Counted from the first letter of the stretch, positions 17,696 to 27,625 are shown. The stretch: 64,000 nt of DNA from Polaromonas sp. (GCA_028291985.1 JAQGNE010000070.1:1-64000); one strand, 5' to 3'. Notes: generated by a model from the letters alone, not told the origin. Numbers and translations are program-made.

Positions 17696-20089
17696 CTACT
17701 TTTTTAGCCCTGCCAGTTTGCCGAACGCAGAAGCCATCGCAGACGGCACTGCCTGTTGTGGCGCCGCTGAGCGGCCCCCGTCATAGCTGCCATCCCGGCC
17801 GCGGCCCTGCCCGGGCCGTGCGCCTTCAAACCTGTTGTCGCGCGGTGCATCGCGTCGCGCGGGAGCTTCACCCAGCTTCATCGTCAGTCCAATGCGCTTG
17901 CGGGCCACGTCCACCTCGGTCACGCGCACCTTGACGATATCGCCGGTTTTGACCACCTCACGCGCATCGGTTGTGAACTTGTGGCTGAGCTGGCTGACAT
18001 GCACCAGGCCGTCCTGGTGCACGCCGATGTCGATGAAAGCGCCGAATGCGGCCACGTTGCTGACGGTGCCCTGCAGTTCCATGCCTTCTTTCAAGTCCTT
18101 GATGTCCTCCACGCCGTCATTAAAGCGGGCCACCTTGAAATCAGGACGCGGGTCACGGCCGGGTTTTTCAAGTTCCGTCAGGATGTCCCTGACGGTGATC
18201 ACGCCGAACCTGTCATTGACGAACAACTCGGGCTTGAGGGTTTTCAGCATATCGGCACGGCCCATCAGCTCGGCGACGGGTTTGCCGGTGTGCTGCATGA
18301 TTTGCTCGACCACCGCATAGGTCTCCGGGTGTACGCCGGTCATGTCCAGCGGGTTGCTACCGGCACGCAAGCGCAAAAAGCCTGCGCTCTGCTCGAAAGT
18401 CTTGGCCCCCAGCCCGCTGACCTTGAGCAGATCGGCACGGCTGGCAAATGCGCCGTTGGCATCGCGCCAGCGCACCACCGACTTGGCGACCGTCTGCGAC
18501 AGACCTGAAACCCGCGCCAGCAGCGGGACACTGGCGGTATTCAGGTCAACGCCAACACTGTTCACGCAGTCTTCCACCACCGTGTCGAGGCTTCGCGCCA
18601 GGTCGCTCTGGTTCACATCATGCTGATACTGGCCGACGCCTATGGATTTGGGGTCAATCTTGACCAGTTCGGCCAGTGGGTCCTGCAGGCGCCGGGCAAT
18701 GCTGGCAGCCCCACGCAGGCTGACATCCACATCCGGCATTTCCTGCGAAGCAAACTCGCTGGCTGAATAGACAGACGCGCCGGCTTCGCTGACCACCACT
18801 TTTTCGATGGCCTGGTCTACCTTGGCCATCAGCTTGATCAGATCGGCTGCAAGTTTGTCAGTCTCGCGGCTGGCGGTACCGTTGCCAATGGCAATCAGGT
18901 TAACGCCATGCTTTTCACAGAGCTTGCCCAAGGCATGCAGCGAGCCGTCCCAATCCTTGCGCGGCTCGTGCGGAAACACCGTCGCCGTCTCGACCAGCTT
19001 GCCGGTAGTGTCAACCACGGCCACCTTCACGCCGGTGCGAATGCCTGGATCCAGGCCCATCACCACGCGCGGGCCGGCAGGCGCAGCGAGCAGCAGGTCG
19101 CGCAGGTTGTCGGCAAATACCTTGATGGCAACCTTTTCGGCCTCATCTCGCAGGCGGCTGAACAAATCTCGCTCCAGCGACAGACTCAGCTTGACGCGCC
19201 AGGCCCACGCAACGCACTTGCGAATCAGGTCATCGGCAGGCCGTGCCTTGTGGCTCCAGCCCAGGTGCAGGGCAATCTTGCCCTCCGCCAGGCTGACCAC
19301 CGGCGCGGGCTTGCCGCTGGCCAAAGGCGATAGTTCAGGCGGCTCCGGAAGCACCAGCTTGGCATCCAGAATCTCCAGCCCCCTGCCCCTGAAAACCGCC
19401 AGCGCCCGGTGTGACGGCACGCGGCCTATCGGCTCATCGTAGTCAAAATAATCGCGAAACTTGGCGTTCTCGGCGTTGTTTTCGTCCTTGCCCGCCACCC
19501 GTTTTGATGAGAATAGCCCGTCGCTCCACAGCCATCCGCGAAGCGATTGCACCAGTGCCGGGTCTTCTGCCCAACGCTCGCTCAGGATGTCGCGCACCCC
19601 ATCGAGCACCGCCTGCACGCTGGTGAAATCGTCGCCGGTCTCATTTTTGTCTGCCTTGACAAAAGCAGCCGCCTCTTGCGCCGGCGTCAGCGAGGGGTCT
19701 GCAAACAATTTGTCTGCCAGGGGCTCGATACCGGCCTCGCGGGCAATCTGCCCCTTGGTGCGGCGCTTTTGCTTGTATGGCAGGTAAATATCTTCCAGGT
19801 CTTGCTTGGTGGCTGCCAGGTCAATGGCGGCGCGCAGTTCCGGCGTCAGCTTGCCCTGCTCCTCAATGCTTTTGATGACAGCTTCCCGGCGATCCTGCAA
19901 CTCCCGCAGGTAGCCCAGCCGATATTCGAGTTCGCGCAGCTGGATGTCATCAAGGCCGCCGGTGGCCTCCTTGCGGTAGCGTGCGACAAAGGGAACGGTC
20001 GCGCCGCCGTCCAGCAGGTCCACAGCAGTCTGCACCTGCTGATCCTGAACCTTGATCTCCAAGGCGATCTGGTGAATGATTTTTTGCAT
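17696..20089 (-). CDS. tex: Tex-family S1 RNA-binding transcription accessory protein
   Basis: 797 residues in the Tex domain order: N-terminal Tex helices (QIALEIKVQDQQVQTAVDLL), the central YqgF-like RNase H fold with MGLDPGIRTGVKVAVVD, helix-hairpin-helix region with VNTAS-type VDLNTASVPLLARVSGL, and a C-terminal S1 domain GTVSNVAAFGAFIDIGVHQDGLVHVSQLS. Tex binds nucleic acid and affects transcription and toxin expression in several proteobacteria. ATG 20089 is used because the family begins there; the frame is open up to 20194. The C-terminus after S1 is a low-complexity Arg/Gly-rich tail. Confidence 0.94.
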   Translation of the reverse strand: MQKIIHQIALEIKVQDQQVQTAVDLLDGGATVPFVARYRKEATGGLDDIQLRELEYRLGYLRELQDRREAVIKSIEEQGKLTPELRAAIDLAATKQDLEDIYLPYKQKRRTKGQIAREAGIEPLADKLFADPSLTPAQEAAAFVKADKNETGDDFTSVQAVLDGVRDILSERWAEDPALVQSLRGWLWSDGLFSSKRVAGKDENNAENAKFRDYFDYDEPIGRVPSHRALAVFRGRGLEILDAKLVLPEPPELSPLASGKPAPVVSLAEGKIALHLGWSHKARPADDLIRKCVAWAWRVKLSLSLERDLFSRLRDEAEKVAIKVFADNLRDLLLAAPAGPRVVMGLDPGIRTGVKVAVVDTTGKLVETATVFPHEPRKDWDGSLHALGKLCEKHGVNLIAIGNGTASRETDKLAADLIKLMAKVDQAIEKVVVSEAGASVYSASEFASQEMPDVDVSLRGAASIARRLQDPLAELVKIDPKSIGVGQYQHDVNQSDLARSLDTVVEDCVNSVGVDLNTASVPLLARVSGLSQTVAKSVVRWRDANGAFASRADLLKVSGLGAKTFEQSAGFLRLRAGSNPLDMTGVHPETYAVVEQIMQHTGKPVAELMGRADMLKTLKPELFVNDRFGVITVRDILTELEKPGRDPRPDFKVARFNDGVEDIKDLKEGMELQGTVSNVAAFGAFIDIGVHQDGLVHVSQLSHKFTTDAREVVKTGDIVKVRVTEVDVARKRIGLTMKLGEAPARRDAPRDNRFEGARPGQGRGRDGSYDGGRSAAPQQAVPSAMASAFGKLAGLKK

Positions 20090-20448
20090 GAAATATATGA
20101 AGCGGGGCATCAAGCCAGTGTCGACATCAACGCCTGTGACTCGTGGAAATGCGCCTGGCTGGCCATGGCAAGAGGTTGTGCGGGCGGCATACATGCAGCC
20201 TCACTACGCGATGGGAGCGCATTGTCCCACAGCGAAAACATGCTGAAACGCCATACTTGAGCTTGTAAAGCGATGCCCTGAACAGGCGTGTATTTACCTG
20301 ACAATTCGGCCGTCGGCCCGGCGGGTTCTGCTGTTGAACAGCATCTTCGGCGCAGACGGCAGGGCAAAACGACGTAGCAGATTGATCTTGAGGCGGTGCA
20401 TTTCCCCGGCAGGATTTTCGGTCACACACATTTCATCGGAGGCCAGGC

Positions 20449-20940
20449 ATGCGTGCAAAATCTATTTTTTTGATACTGGGTATTGTTCTGATCGCGGCTT
20501 TTGCAGCGCTCAACATGGACGAATTCAGGCGTCAAAGCGTTCTGAGCCTGGGTTTCACCACCGTCAGCGCCCCGCTGGGTCTTGTTCTGCTGGGGCTGCT
20601 GGTCGCGACGCTGCTGATTTTTCTGGCAACGATGATGTACATGCAAAGTGTGAACATGATCGAGGCGCGCAAGTTGACCCGCGAACTGAGTGTGCAGCGC
20701 GAGCTGGCCGACAAGGCTGAGGCTTCCCGATTTACCGAATTGCGCCATTACCTTGAAACCCAGGCCGCCCAGGCGCACCAGCGCGAGCAGGCTGCGGCAT
20801 CGGTATTGGCCGATCGGCTGGCGCAGACGCAGGCCATCCTCATCAACCGACTGGAACAATCCGACAACGCCACTGCCGCCTACATCGGTCAACTATCAGA
20901 CCAGCTGGAGCGCAGGCCGCAATTACCGGTGGCCCGATAG
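20449..20940 (+). CDS. LapA-domain (DUF1049-like) membrane protein with coiled coil
   Basis: 163 residues: one transmembrane segment (IFLILGIVLIAAFAALN), a short loop, a second (LGLVLLGLLVATLLIFLA), then about 90 residues of Glu/Gln/Arg-rich helix predicted as coiled coil. This two-helix plus coiled-coil layout matches LapA/YciS-type proteins linked to lipopolysaccharide assembly. The cytoplasmic coiled coil is longer than in E. coli LapA. It stands alone, divergent from tex. Confidence 0.7.
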   Translation: MRAKSIFLILGIVLIAAFAALNMDEFRRQSVLSLGFTTVSAPLGLVLLGLLVATLLIFLATMMYMQSVNMIEARKLTRELSVQRELADKAEASRFTELRHYLETQAAQAHQREQAAASVLADRLAQTQAILINRLEQSDNATAAYIGQLSDQLERRPQLPVAR

Positions 20941-21202
20941 CGGTTCCGCCAGCGTAAATCTTTAGCCCTGCTCCTTGGCGGGCCTGCAAAGGGGTAAACA
21001 TTGGCCGTAAGACGTTGAGGGTGGAGGAGACAACCTATGGCTGGAGACACCGTCTACCGCTCTCCTTGTCATCCCCATCCTTTGCGAGAAGTCCGTGATT
21101 TTCCCCGCTCCTTTCTCCTGCCTGCAGTACGCAGGGGCGATCTGCTGGCCCTCGCAATCTCGACAATGTCGTCACGGCATCAGCTCGACGCGTCGGAAGT
21201 AT

Positions 21203-21250
21203 GCTACTTAATTAATAGCGATATCAGGTCTTCTCATAGGGGCTAGCGGC
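21203..21250 (+). repeat. 48-nt palindromic element
   Basis: Left arm GCTACTTAATTAATAGC, right end GGGCTAGCGGC, intergenic. Confidence 0.75.
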
Positions 21251-21498
21251 CTGTTTTCCAAAATAAACCAGTGCTCGATCTTGTCCGGACCGTTGATCAC
21301 GCCGGCTGTCGGGCAGTACGCCTCCGAAGGCTGCAGCTCATGCCCTCCCGCTGACAAATGAGCATCGTCGCTGAAGGGTGGCGGTGCGGTCGTATAAGCT
21401 TCCAGATGAGCTACCGGGACTACATCGTCTGGTCGACCGCTTTGCCTCGCCTGCCTACGCCCAACGCCAGCGCGCCGCCGCAGCCGCACGCGCTGCGC

Positions 21499-21532
<34 letters not shown>

Positions 21533-21584
21533 TTCAGTGTGCAGTCTGATCGCATCCATTCCAGGCGGTGGGCAATTTAGCCCG

Positions 21585-23015
21585 TCAGCTGGCTAAAATA
21601 GGCTCGCGACGGGCCGCCAGGACATGTTTGGGGCGTTCGCTACCCAATGGAACCATCAGCGTCAGGCAGGTTCCGAGCCCCGGTTTGCTGGAAATACGCA
21701 GGTGCCCACCGGCGTCACGGGCGCGCCGGATCATGCCTTCGATGCCCTTGCCCATTCGCTTGACGCCGCCCTTGCGTGCCAGGCCATTACCGTTGTCGCT
21801 TATCTCAAGCATGAGGTGATGGGTGTCCTTGCGCACACGGCAGGCTACCGTCACCTGTGATGCGCGGGAGTGACGCATCACATTGGCCAGGCCTTCCTGC
21901 GTGATGCGCAGCGCCTGCTGCGCCTGCATGCCGCGGACGGCCTCCAGCGCATGGCTGATCTCCACCGTCCACACCATCTGTATGCCCAGCCGGTCCAGCG
22001 AGTGCTGCACGCGGTAGCGCAGCCGACCCAGCGCGTCGAGCAGGTTGTCGTCTTCACTGTCGATGGCATCTACCGTCATCTTGAGATCGATCAGGCATTG
22101 CTCCAGCGCCAAAAACACCTCCTGCTGCTGCGGCATCTGGTGGTCAAGCGACGACAGGATGGAGACGATCTGGGAGCCCACGCCATCATGCAGCTCCTGC
22201 GCTATGCGTCGGCGCTCGGAGGCTACCGCTGTCGATGCTGCAACGCCGGCGATGTCAAAACCGGTGATGGATTCAAACGCTGACGAGGCCTCGAAGTCCT
22301 TGCGCAACAGTGTCGAGACACTGGCCTGCATGGCCGGCTGCGCCGCAAGCCGCCAGACGATCAGCAGAAAAAATGCATAGGCGTAATGCGGCAAGCTGGC
22401 AAAGGGTGCGGTGTCGCCGGTTGACTGGATACCTTCCAGAAAAAACGAACATCCCACAACACCCGCAGCAAGCGCCAGCCACGCGCCAACGGTGCCTGCC
22501 GTGTACACGCGCCGGGCCATGGCCGCCAGGGAAACAGCCATTATGGACACATTCGCCGCGATCCAGCCCGAGTGCTCGGACGGCCGGATGATTCCATACC
22601 GGCTTTCGACCAGCTGCGCCAGCGGATGTACCTGGCCTTGCTGCCACACCAGCACGCATGCGCCCGCCATTGCTTGCACTGCCAGAAGGCCATAAACGCT
22701 GGAGCGGGTGACGCCGCTGCAGATCAGCAAGAAAAAGCATGTCGCGAGAATGACCGCCTGATAGCCAAGGTAAGTGGTGTAGACCGACGTCAGGCGCAGG
22801 TTGAAGCCCGGCGCATCCGTTGCAGCAACCTGCCCGAGCAAGGTGGCAGTCAGCAGATGCAGCATCCAGGCTGCCGCGCAGCCGGTGAAGGCAAGGTCCC
22901 GCAACTCGTGCTTTTCCATCCAGGCCTGGCCCGACTGCTGCACAGCCCACCACGCCAGGCAAAACGCAACCAGCGGACCTATGACGGGAAAAACACTCAA
23001 GGCCGGGTCGCTCAC
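21585..23015 (-). CDS. NarX-type sensor histidine kinase with multi-span membrane sensor
   Basis: 476 residues. About seven hydrophobic segments in the first 225 residues form a membrane sensor with no extracytoplasmic domain of note. A HisKA_3 dimerisation helix follows, ERRRIAQELHDGVGSQ (phospho-acceptor His276), then an HATPase with GLANVMRHSRASQVTV, EISDNGNGL and GKGIEGMIRRARDAGG. GTG at 23015 is supported by GGAGG 6 nt upstream, overlapping the end of the response regulator gene. It is the partner of the LuxR-type regulator at 23025-23765. The stimulus is unknown. Confidence 0.9.
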   Translation of the reverse strand: MSDPALSVFPVIGPLVAFCLAWWAVQQSGQAWMEKHELRDLAFTGCAAAWMLHLLTATLLGQVAATDAPGFNLRLTSVYTTYLGYQAVILATCFFLLICSGVTRSSVYGLLAVQAMAGACVLVWQQGQVHPLAQLVESRYGIIRPSEHSGWIAANVSIMAVSLAAMARRVYTAGTVGAWLALAAGVVGCSFFLEGIQSTGDTAPFASLPHYAYAFFLLIVWRLAAQPAMQASVSTLLRKDFEASSAFESITGFDIAGVAASTAVASERRRIAQELHDGVGSQIVSILSSLDHQMPQQQEVFLALEQCLIDLKMTVDAIDSEDDNLLDALGRLRYRVQHSLDRLGIQMVWTVEISHALEAVRGMQAQQALRITQEGLANVMRHSRASQVTVACRVRKDTHHLMLEISDNGNGLARKGGVKRMGKGIEGMIRRARDAGGHLRISSKPGLGTCLTLMVPLGSERPKHVLAARREPILAS

Positions 23016-23024
23016 CGCTGCCTC

Positions 23025-23765
23025 CTACAGCAGGCCACTACTCATGGCTGAGCGAACCGCCTGCACGCGGCTGTGAACCTGAAGCTTGCGATAGATCCCC
23101 CGAAGATGTGTGTTGACGGTCTGAGGGCTGATCCCCATCTGCAGTGCAATTTCGCTGCTGGTGTAACCCGCCGCAATCATCTTAAGCACGTCTTTCTCGC
23201 GAGGCGTCAACTTGTCCTTCACGATGGCCGGCCTCGGCAGGTTTTGAACCACAGGCAGTGCAAACTTCTGCAGCAAGCGCCGGGCAAGATTGGGCGAGAT
23301 CGACGCTCCACCGTTGACCACCTGCAACAGCGCCTGTGGCAGACTGCCAAACAGAGAATTCTTGATGAGATAGCCGGTAGCGCCCATCTCAAATGCCCGC
23401 AGCGCGTGCTGCTCGTCCTCCATCGCCGAGATCACGATGGCCTCTGCCAACGGCCGTATCACCTTCATGTGCTCAATCAGGTCAAAGCCGCTGCCATCGC
23501 CCAGGTTGAGGTCAACCAGCATGACGTCGAACTCATGCTGCTTGATGAGCCAGCGTCCCTCACGCATGGAGCCGGCCTGCGCAACCAGATCGGTGCGTGA
23601 ATCCCGCAGAAGCTCATTGGCAATCACGCGCCTCATGTGGGCGTCATCTTCGATCAGCAGCACACGCACCGGTCGGGCCACCTGACCGACCATGAAGTCG
23701 GGCCACAGCTGATGGATGTTTCCATGCGCAGGCTGATGGGATACGGCTTGTAACGGGCTGCTCAT
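23025..23765 (-). CDS. NarL/FixJ-family response regulator
   Basis: 246 residues: a receiver domain with phospho-acceptor Asp85 in MLVDLNLGDGSGF, acidic pocket LIEDD at residues 37-41, Thr/Ser switch in IVISAM, Lys in YLIKN, and a C-terminal LuxR HTH (LTPREKDVLKMIAAGYTSSE, MGISPQTVNTHLRGIYRKL). It has an N-terminal extension of about 30 residues before the receiver. It lies upstream of and 9 nt from the kinase gene, forming a two-gene operon. Targets are unknown. Confidence 0.92.
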   Translation of the reverse strand: MSSPLQAVSHQPAHGNIHQLWPDFMVGQVARPVRVLLIEDDAHMRRVIANELLRDSRTDLVAQAGSMREGRWLIKQHEFDVMLVDLNLGDGSGFDLIEHMKVIRPLAEAIVISAMEDEQHALRAFEMGATGYLIKNSLFGSLPQALLQVVNGGASISPNLARRLLQKFALPVVQNLPRPAIVKDKLTPREKDVLKMIAAGYTSSEIALQMGISPQTVNTHLRGIYRKLQVHSRVQAVRSAMSSGLL

Positions 23766-24212
23766 CTTGGTGATCCTTACTTTTTGATTCTTTTTCAGAA
23801 TTTGGGTACGGAACTTTTCGTTCCCGCCACAGGGTTACTCAAATTTTTGATGTTTCACCAGCAATTTTCTGTAGTCCTTTTTCGCGTCCGTATCATTGAA
23901 AAATCCATGCAACCCGTCTGGATGCCCACGGTTGCGTCTTGATTCAATTGCTACAGAAAAACATGTACCCAAAATTTTCACCAATTGACACCTCCCGGCT
24001 CAGTTCAGCTGGCACAGCCTATTAGCAAACCACGAGTGTCAAAGGCCGCTGACCGCGAGACAGTATTTTTTGCACCCAGGTAATTGGTCTATCAGATGAT
24101 AGGTATATACAGGGGCTGAGGGCGTGTTGAAACTTGCCGCCGGATGCTGCAACGTGAGACGTAGGGTCCGCGGTGCGCCAACACGCGCATTGCACCGCTG
24201 CCGCGTTGAGCT

Positions 24213-24250
24213 GGGTGAGCCGGGTGAGCCAAGGCCAGCCAGGGCCAGCC
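24213..24250. repeat. Short tandem repeats related to the AGCC tract
   Basis: GGGTGAGCC occurs twice in direct succession (24213-24230), then AAGGCCAGCC and AGGGCCAGCC (24231-24250). With the (AGCC)8 tract they flank the two-component operon on either side. Confidence 0.6.
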
Positions 24251-24286
24251 ACAACCAGCAGACCCGATGGAAGCGCTGCCTAGTAC

Positions 24287-24334
24287 GCTACCGAATAAAT
24301 AGCTACAACCCTCCATATCTATTGGTGTAGAGGA
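24287..24334 (+). repeat. Degenerate 48-nt palindromic element
   Basis: Left arm GCTACCGAATAAATAGC, right end GGTGTAGAGGA with the usual spacing; upstream of serA. Confidence 0.55.
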
Positions 24335-24510
24335 ACTTTTCACTTATATTCGTCACGGTTTCGATGGCTGGCACCAGAGCCTTTTTCTGCGGGCCTGATC
24401 ACGCTCGGACGCTTATTTAAATGTCAGCGATGGCCTTGGACTGCTGCGGTTTTGGCTTTCTTCGATACTTTGCCTTCAACAACTTCTGGCAGTAGCCACA
24501 GTCCCCACCC

Positions 24511-25740
24511 ATGACAAAAACCTCGACCGACAAAGCGCGGATCAAATTTCTGTTGCTCGAAGGCATACACCCTTCTGCCGTTCAGGTTCTCCAGGCCGCC
24601 GGCTACAGCCAGATTGAAAGCCTGCCCGGCGCGCTGCCTGAAGATGAGTTGAAGGCGCGCATCGCTGACGCGCACTTTGTCGGCATTCGCTCCCGCACCC
24701 AGCTCACCGCAGATGTTTTTGCCCATGCAAGCAAGCTGGCGGCCGTGGGCTGCTTTTGCATAGGCACCAACCAGGTTGATCTGGACGCCGCACGCGAACG
24801 CGGAATTGCGGTCTTCAATGCACCTTATTCCAATACCCGTTCGGTGGCCGAGCTGGTGCTGGCAGAGGCAATCCTCCTGCTGCGCGGTGTGCCTGAAAAA
24901 AGCGCGGTGGCGCACAGGGGCGGCTGGCTCAAGTCAGCCGAAAACGCCTATGAGATCCGTGGCAAGACGCTAGGCATCGTGGGTTATGGCTCCATCGGCA
25001 CCCAACTGTCGGTGCTGGCGGAATCGCTGGGCATGCATGTGGTGTTTTATGACGTCGCGACCAAGCTGGCGCTGGGCAATGCGCGGCAGATTCCCCAACT
25101 GCATGATCTGCTGGCGCAGTCTGACGTGGTGAGCCTGCATGTGCCTGAAAACCCGTCGACCCAGTGGATGATCGGTGCGACGCAGATTGCCGCCATGAAG
25201 CCGAACAGTGTGCTGATCAATGCCTCACGCGGAACCGTCGTTGAGATCGAACCCCTGGCCGACGCCCTGCGTCAGAAAAAACTGCTGGGCGCAGCCATCG
25301 ATGTGTTTCCGGTTGAACCGCGCAGCAACAAGGACACCTTCGAGTCCCCGCTGCGCGGGCTGGACAACGTGATCCTGACGCCACATGTGGGCGGCTCCAC
25401 TCTGGAGGCGCAGGAAAACATCGGCATTGAGGTGGCCGAAAAGCTGGTCAAGTACAGCGACAACGGCACCTCGACATCGTCTGTCAACTTTCCCGAGGTG
25501 GCCTTGCCGGCCCACCCCGGCAAGCACCGGCTGCTGCATGTGCACCGCAATGTGCCGGGCGTGCTGTCGGCCATCAACGAGGTGTTTGGCATCAACCACA
25601 TCAATATTGCGTCGCAATATCTGCAGACGCATGGCGATATTGGCTATGTGGTGATCGATATCGACGCTGCGCATTCCGACATGGCGCTGGGCAAACTCGC
25701 CGAGGTGCCCGGAACGATTCGCAGCCGCGTGCTTTTCTAG
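24511..25740 (+). CDS. serA: D-3-phosphoglycerate dehydrogenase
   Basis: 409 residues, the same length class as E. coli SerA. Substrate-binding HFVGIRSRTQL, Rossmann fold GKTLGIVGYGSIGTQLSVLA, the catalytic Arg/Glu region NASRGTVVEIEPLADAL and active-site His in ILTPHVGGSTLEAQ. A C-terminal ACT domain (LLHVHRNVPGVLSAINEVFG onwards) is the serine-feedback module. It catalyses the first step of serine synthesis, which also supplies the carbon acceptor for cysteine. Confidence 0.94.
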   Translation: MTKTSTDKARIKFLLLEGIHPSAVQVLQAAGYSQIESLPGALPEDELKARIADAHFVGIRSRTQLTADVFAHASKLAAVGCFCIGTNQVDLDAARERGIAVFNAPYSNTRSVAELVLAEAILLLRGVPEKSAVAHRGGWLKSAENAYEIRGKTLGIVGYGSIGTQLSVLAESLGMHVVFYDVATKLALGNARQIPQLHDLLAQSDVVSLHVPENPSTQWMIGATQIAAMKPNSVLINASRGTVVEIEPLADALRQKKLLGAAIDVFPVEPRSNKDTFESPLRGLDNVILTPHVGGSTLEAQENIGIEVAEKLVKYSDNGTSTSSVNFPEVALPAHPGKHRLLHVHRNVPGVLSAINEVFGINHINIASQYLQTHGDIGYVVIDIDAAHSDMALGKLAEVPGTIRSRVLF

Positions 25741-26202
25741 TCTTGCCGCATCGGCGGCACCAGATCGGGCTTGATGGCAAACAAAAAAACGTCAAGTATC
25801 GAATTTGGCTGCCAATAAGCCTGTAAGCCATTGCAAGAACGGTAATGAGCTTGTCGATGAGTTTGTCAGACGCCGCGCCGTGGCAAGCCGGGTTTCAGCG
25901 CTACAGACTGAACATCGCCAACCAAAACCGCCTGTAAGCTGCGCCTGACATCGGGCGCCGTCTCGCTAACAGCAGAGCACCTGTCGCTGGGCCGTGAGCA
26001 GCATTTGACACGACCATTCCGCTCCTTCACCTCGTCGGGCGATTGGCACCAGCCGCCCGGCGTCTTTTTTTGCGGCAAGCCCAAGATTGCACGCACATTT
26101 CGCACATCCGGTTGCTCAGGTTTCCTGAGACAACAAGACGGATGCCCTTTTCGTCAGCGCTCAGCCTGAATGGCCTAACAATACCCGCCAACTCATCCAG
26201 GC
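25741..26202. other. Intergenic, no gene recognised
   Basis: About 460 nt between serA and the secreted SGNH hydrolase gene. Open frames on either strand (for example minus 25866-26105) lack recognisable features. It presumably carries the promoter of the hydrolase gene. Confidence 0.5.
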
Positions 26203-27534
26203 GTGACATTGCATACCCTACTCCCCCCTTCCCGCAAATGGCTATCTGCCTTTTTCCCTGTCATCCATTTCCTCATATCTGCAACTGTTCTGATGCTTGT
26301 GCTTGTGCCTGTGCTGCAGGCGCAAGCGCAGACCTCCACAACGCCCACGACGCCCGCCACCGCCTGCAGCAGCTCGCTATGGGTTGGCGGCAAAACCTAT
26401 GCCGCTGGCAGCGTGGTGGTGTACAGCGATGGCAACCGCTATATCGCCAAGATTGCCAACGCGGGCTACAACCCGACGATCAGCACCCATTACTGGTCAA
26501 GGTATATTTGCTCCACGCCGGTGGTGTCACCCGTCCCGCCGCCAGCGCCACCGTCGGCGCCTGTACTTGGAGCCGGCTGCAGCAGCACACCCTGGACAGG
26601 CGGAAAAGCTTATCCGGCTGGCCAGGTCGTCAGCCACGCCAATGGCAGCACCTACATCGCCAAATACGCCAACCCCGGCTACAACCCGACCGTCAGCACC
26701 TATTACTGGGCACCCTACACCTGTGCGGCATCCGCGCCAGCGCTGCCGGCCTGCAACAGTTCGAATTGGGTGGGCGGCAAGGCCTACAGTGCCGGTCAGG
26801 TGGTGTCGTATAACGGTGGCAGCAAATACATCGCCCGGTACGCCAATGCGGGGTTCAACCCGACGGTCAGCACCTTTTACTGGGCACGCCATACCTGCAC
26901 CGAGGCCGCGCCGCTTGTCAGCCCGGGCACCTGGGCCGTTGTGGGTTCGTCCACCGCCGCAGGCTGCTGCCCCCTGGTATCCGACTGGGTCAGGCTGGTT
27001 CGCCAGACCTATGCCAGCCGCGCGGTGGACATCGTGAACTTTGCCAAGGGTGGAACCAGCAGCTATGTGGGTCTGCCTGCAGAGAGCCTGCCGGTGCCCT
27101 ACCGCCCGTTGCCTGACCCTTTGCACAATATCGATGCCGCGCTGGCGCGCACACCCAAGCTTGTCCTGCTGTCCTATCCCAGCAACGACATTGACTCCGG
27201 TTTCAGTGTGGATGAGGTGGTGCGCAACCTGCTGGCGACTCGTTCAAAAGCACTGGCCGGCGGTGCGGCGGTGATTATGCTGTCGACCCAGCCGATGAAT
27301 TTTCCGCCTGAAAAATTGAGGCAGCTTGAACAGATCGACGAGCGCCTGCAGGCCGCCGCGCCGCAGTGTTTTGTCGCCTTGCGCAAGGCAATGGCAGCGC
27401 CTGACGGCACGCTTGCCAAGATCTACGACTCCGGCGACAGACGGCACCCCAACGATGCCGGTCATGCGCTGATCAGGGACAAGATCGTCAGCCTGATCGA
27501 CGGCGGCCAGTGCGTGCGTGTACCGCCGGCCTGA
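26203..27534 (+). CDS. Secreted SGNH hydrolase with three N-terminal carbohydrate-binding modules
   Basis: 443 residues. A signal peptide (core FLISATVLMLVLVPVL, then QAQAQ) is followed by three near-identical modules of about 49 residues, each bounded by a Cys pair: C55-C103, C126-C174, C184-C232. Each has the pattern W-GG--Y-AG-VV-Y---YIAK-ANPGYNPTVSTYYW, typical of CBM5/12 chitin-binding modules. The C-terminal 200 residues form an SGNH/GDSL domain with VVGSSTAAGCC (nucleophile block, Ser250 expected), SYPSNDID (Asn328) and DRRHPNDAGH (Asp412 and His415). The nucleophile block is GSS, not GDS. It probably deacylates a polysaccharide such as chitin-like material outside the cell. GTG start at 26203; no neighbour suggests a pathway. 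Confidence 0.85.
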   Translation: MTLHTLLPPSRKWLSAFFPVIHFLISATVLMLVLVPVLQAQAQTSTTPTTPATACSSSLWVGGKTYAAGSVVVYSDGNRYIAKIANAGYNPTISTHYWSRYICSTPVVSPVPPPAPPSAPVLGAGCSSTPWTGGKAYPAGQVVSHANGSTYIAKYANPGYNPTVSTYYWAPYTCAASAPALPACNSSNWVGGKAYSAGQVVSYNGGSKYIARYANAGFNPTVSTFYWARHTCTEAAPLVSPGTWAVVGSSTAAGCCPLVSDWVRLVRQTYASRAVDIVNFAKGGTSSYVGLPAESLPVPYRPLPDPLHNIDAALARTPKLVLLSYPSNDIDSGFSVDEVVRNLLATRSKALAGGAAVIMLSTQPMNFPPEKLRQLEQIDERLQAAAPQCFVALRKAMAAPDGTLAKIYDSGDRRHPNDAGHALIRDKIVSLIDGGQCVRVPPA

Positions 27535-27552
27535 GGCCTGCAGCATCTTGTT

Positions 27553-27600
27553 GCTATTGAATTAATAGCAGCAGTTCTTTGTATACATTGGGCTACAGCC
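27553..27600 (+). repeat. 48-nt palindromic element
   Basis: Left arm GCTATTGAATTAATAGC, right end GGGCTACAGCC, in the 91-nt gap between two convergent genes. Confidence 0.85.
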
Positions 27601-27625
27601 ATTATCCGCCTGAATTTTCAAAAAC

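Larger units (their letters stand above)
23766..24510. other. Long intergenic region before serA
   Basis: 745 nt without a convincing gene. It is AT-richer near 23780-23990. It contains two GGGTGAGCC units followed by two AGGCCAGCC-like units at 24213-24250, and a degenerate 48-nt element at 24287-24334. Promoters of the regulator gene (left) and serA (right) must lie here, but no confident -35/-10 boxes were picked. Confidence 0.55.

Noticed and set aside
24092-24343. Minus-strand frame of 83 codons upstream of serA
   Set aside because: Overlaps tandem repeats and a palindromic element; residues are low-complexity.
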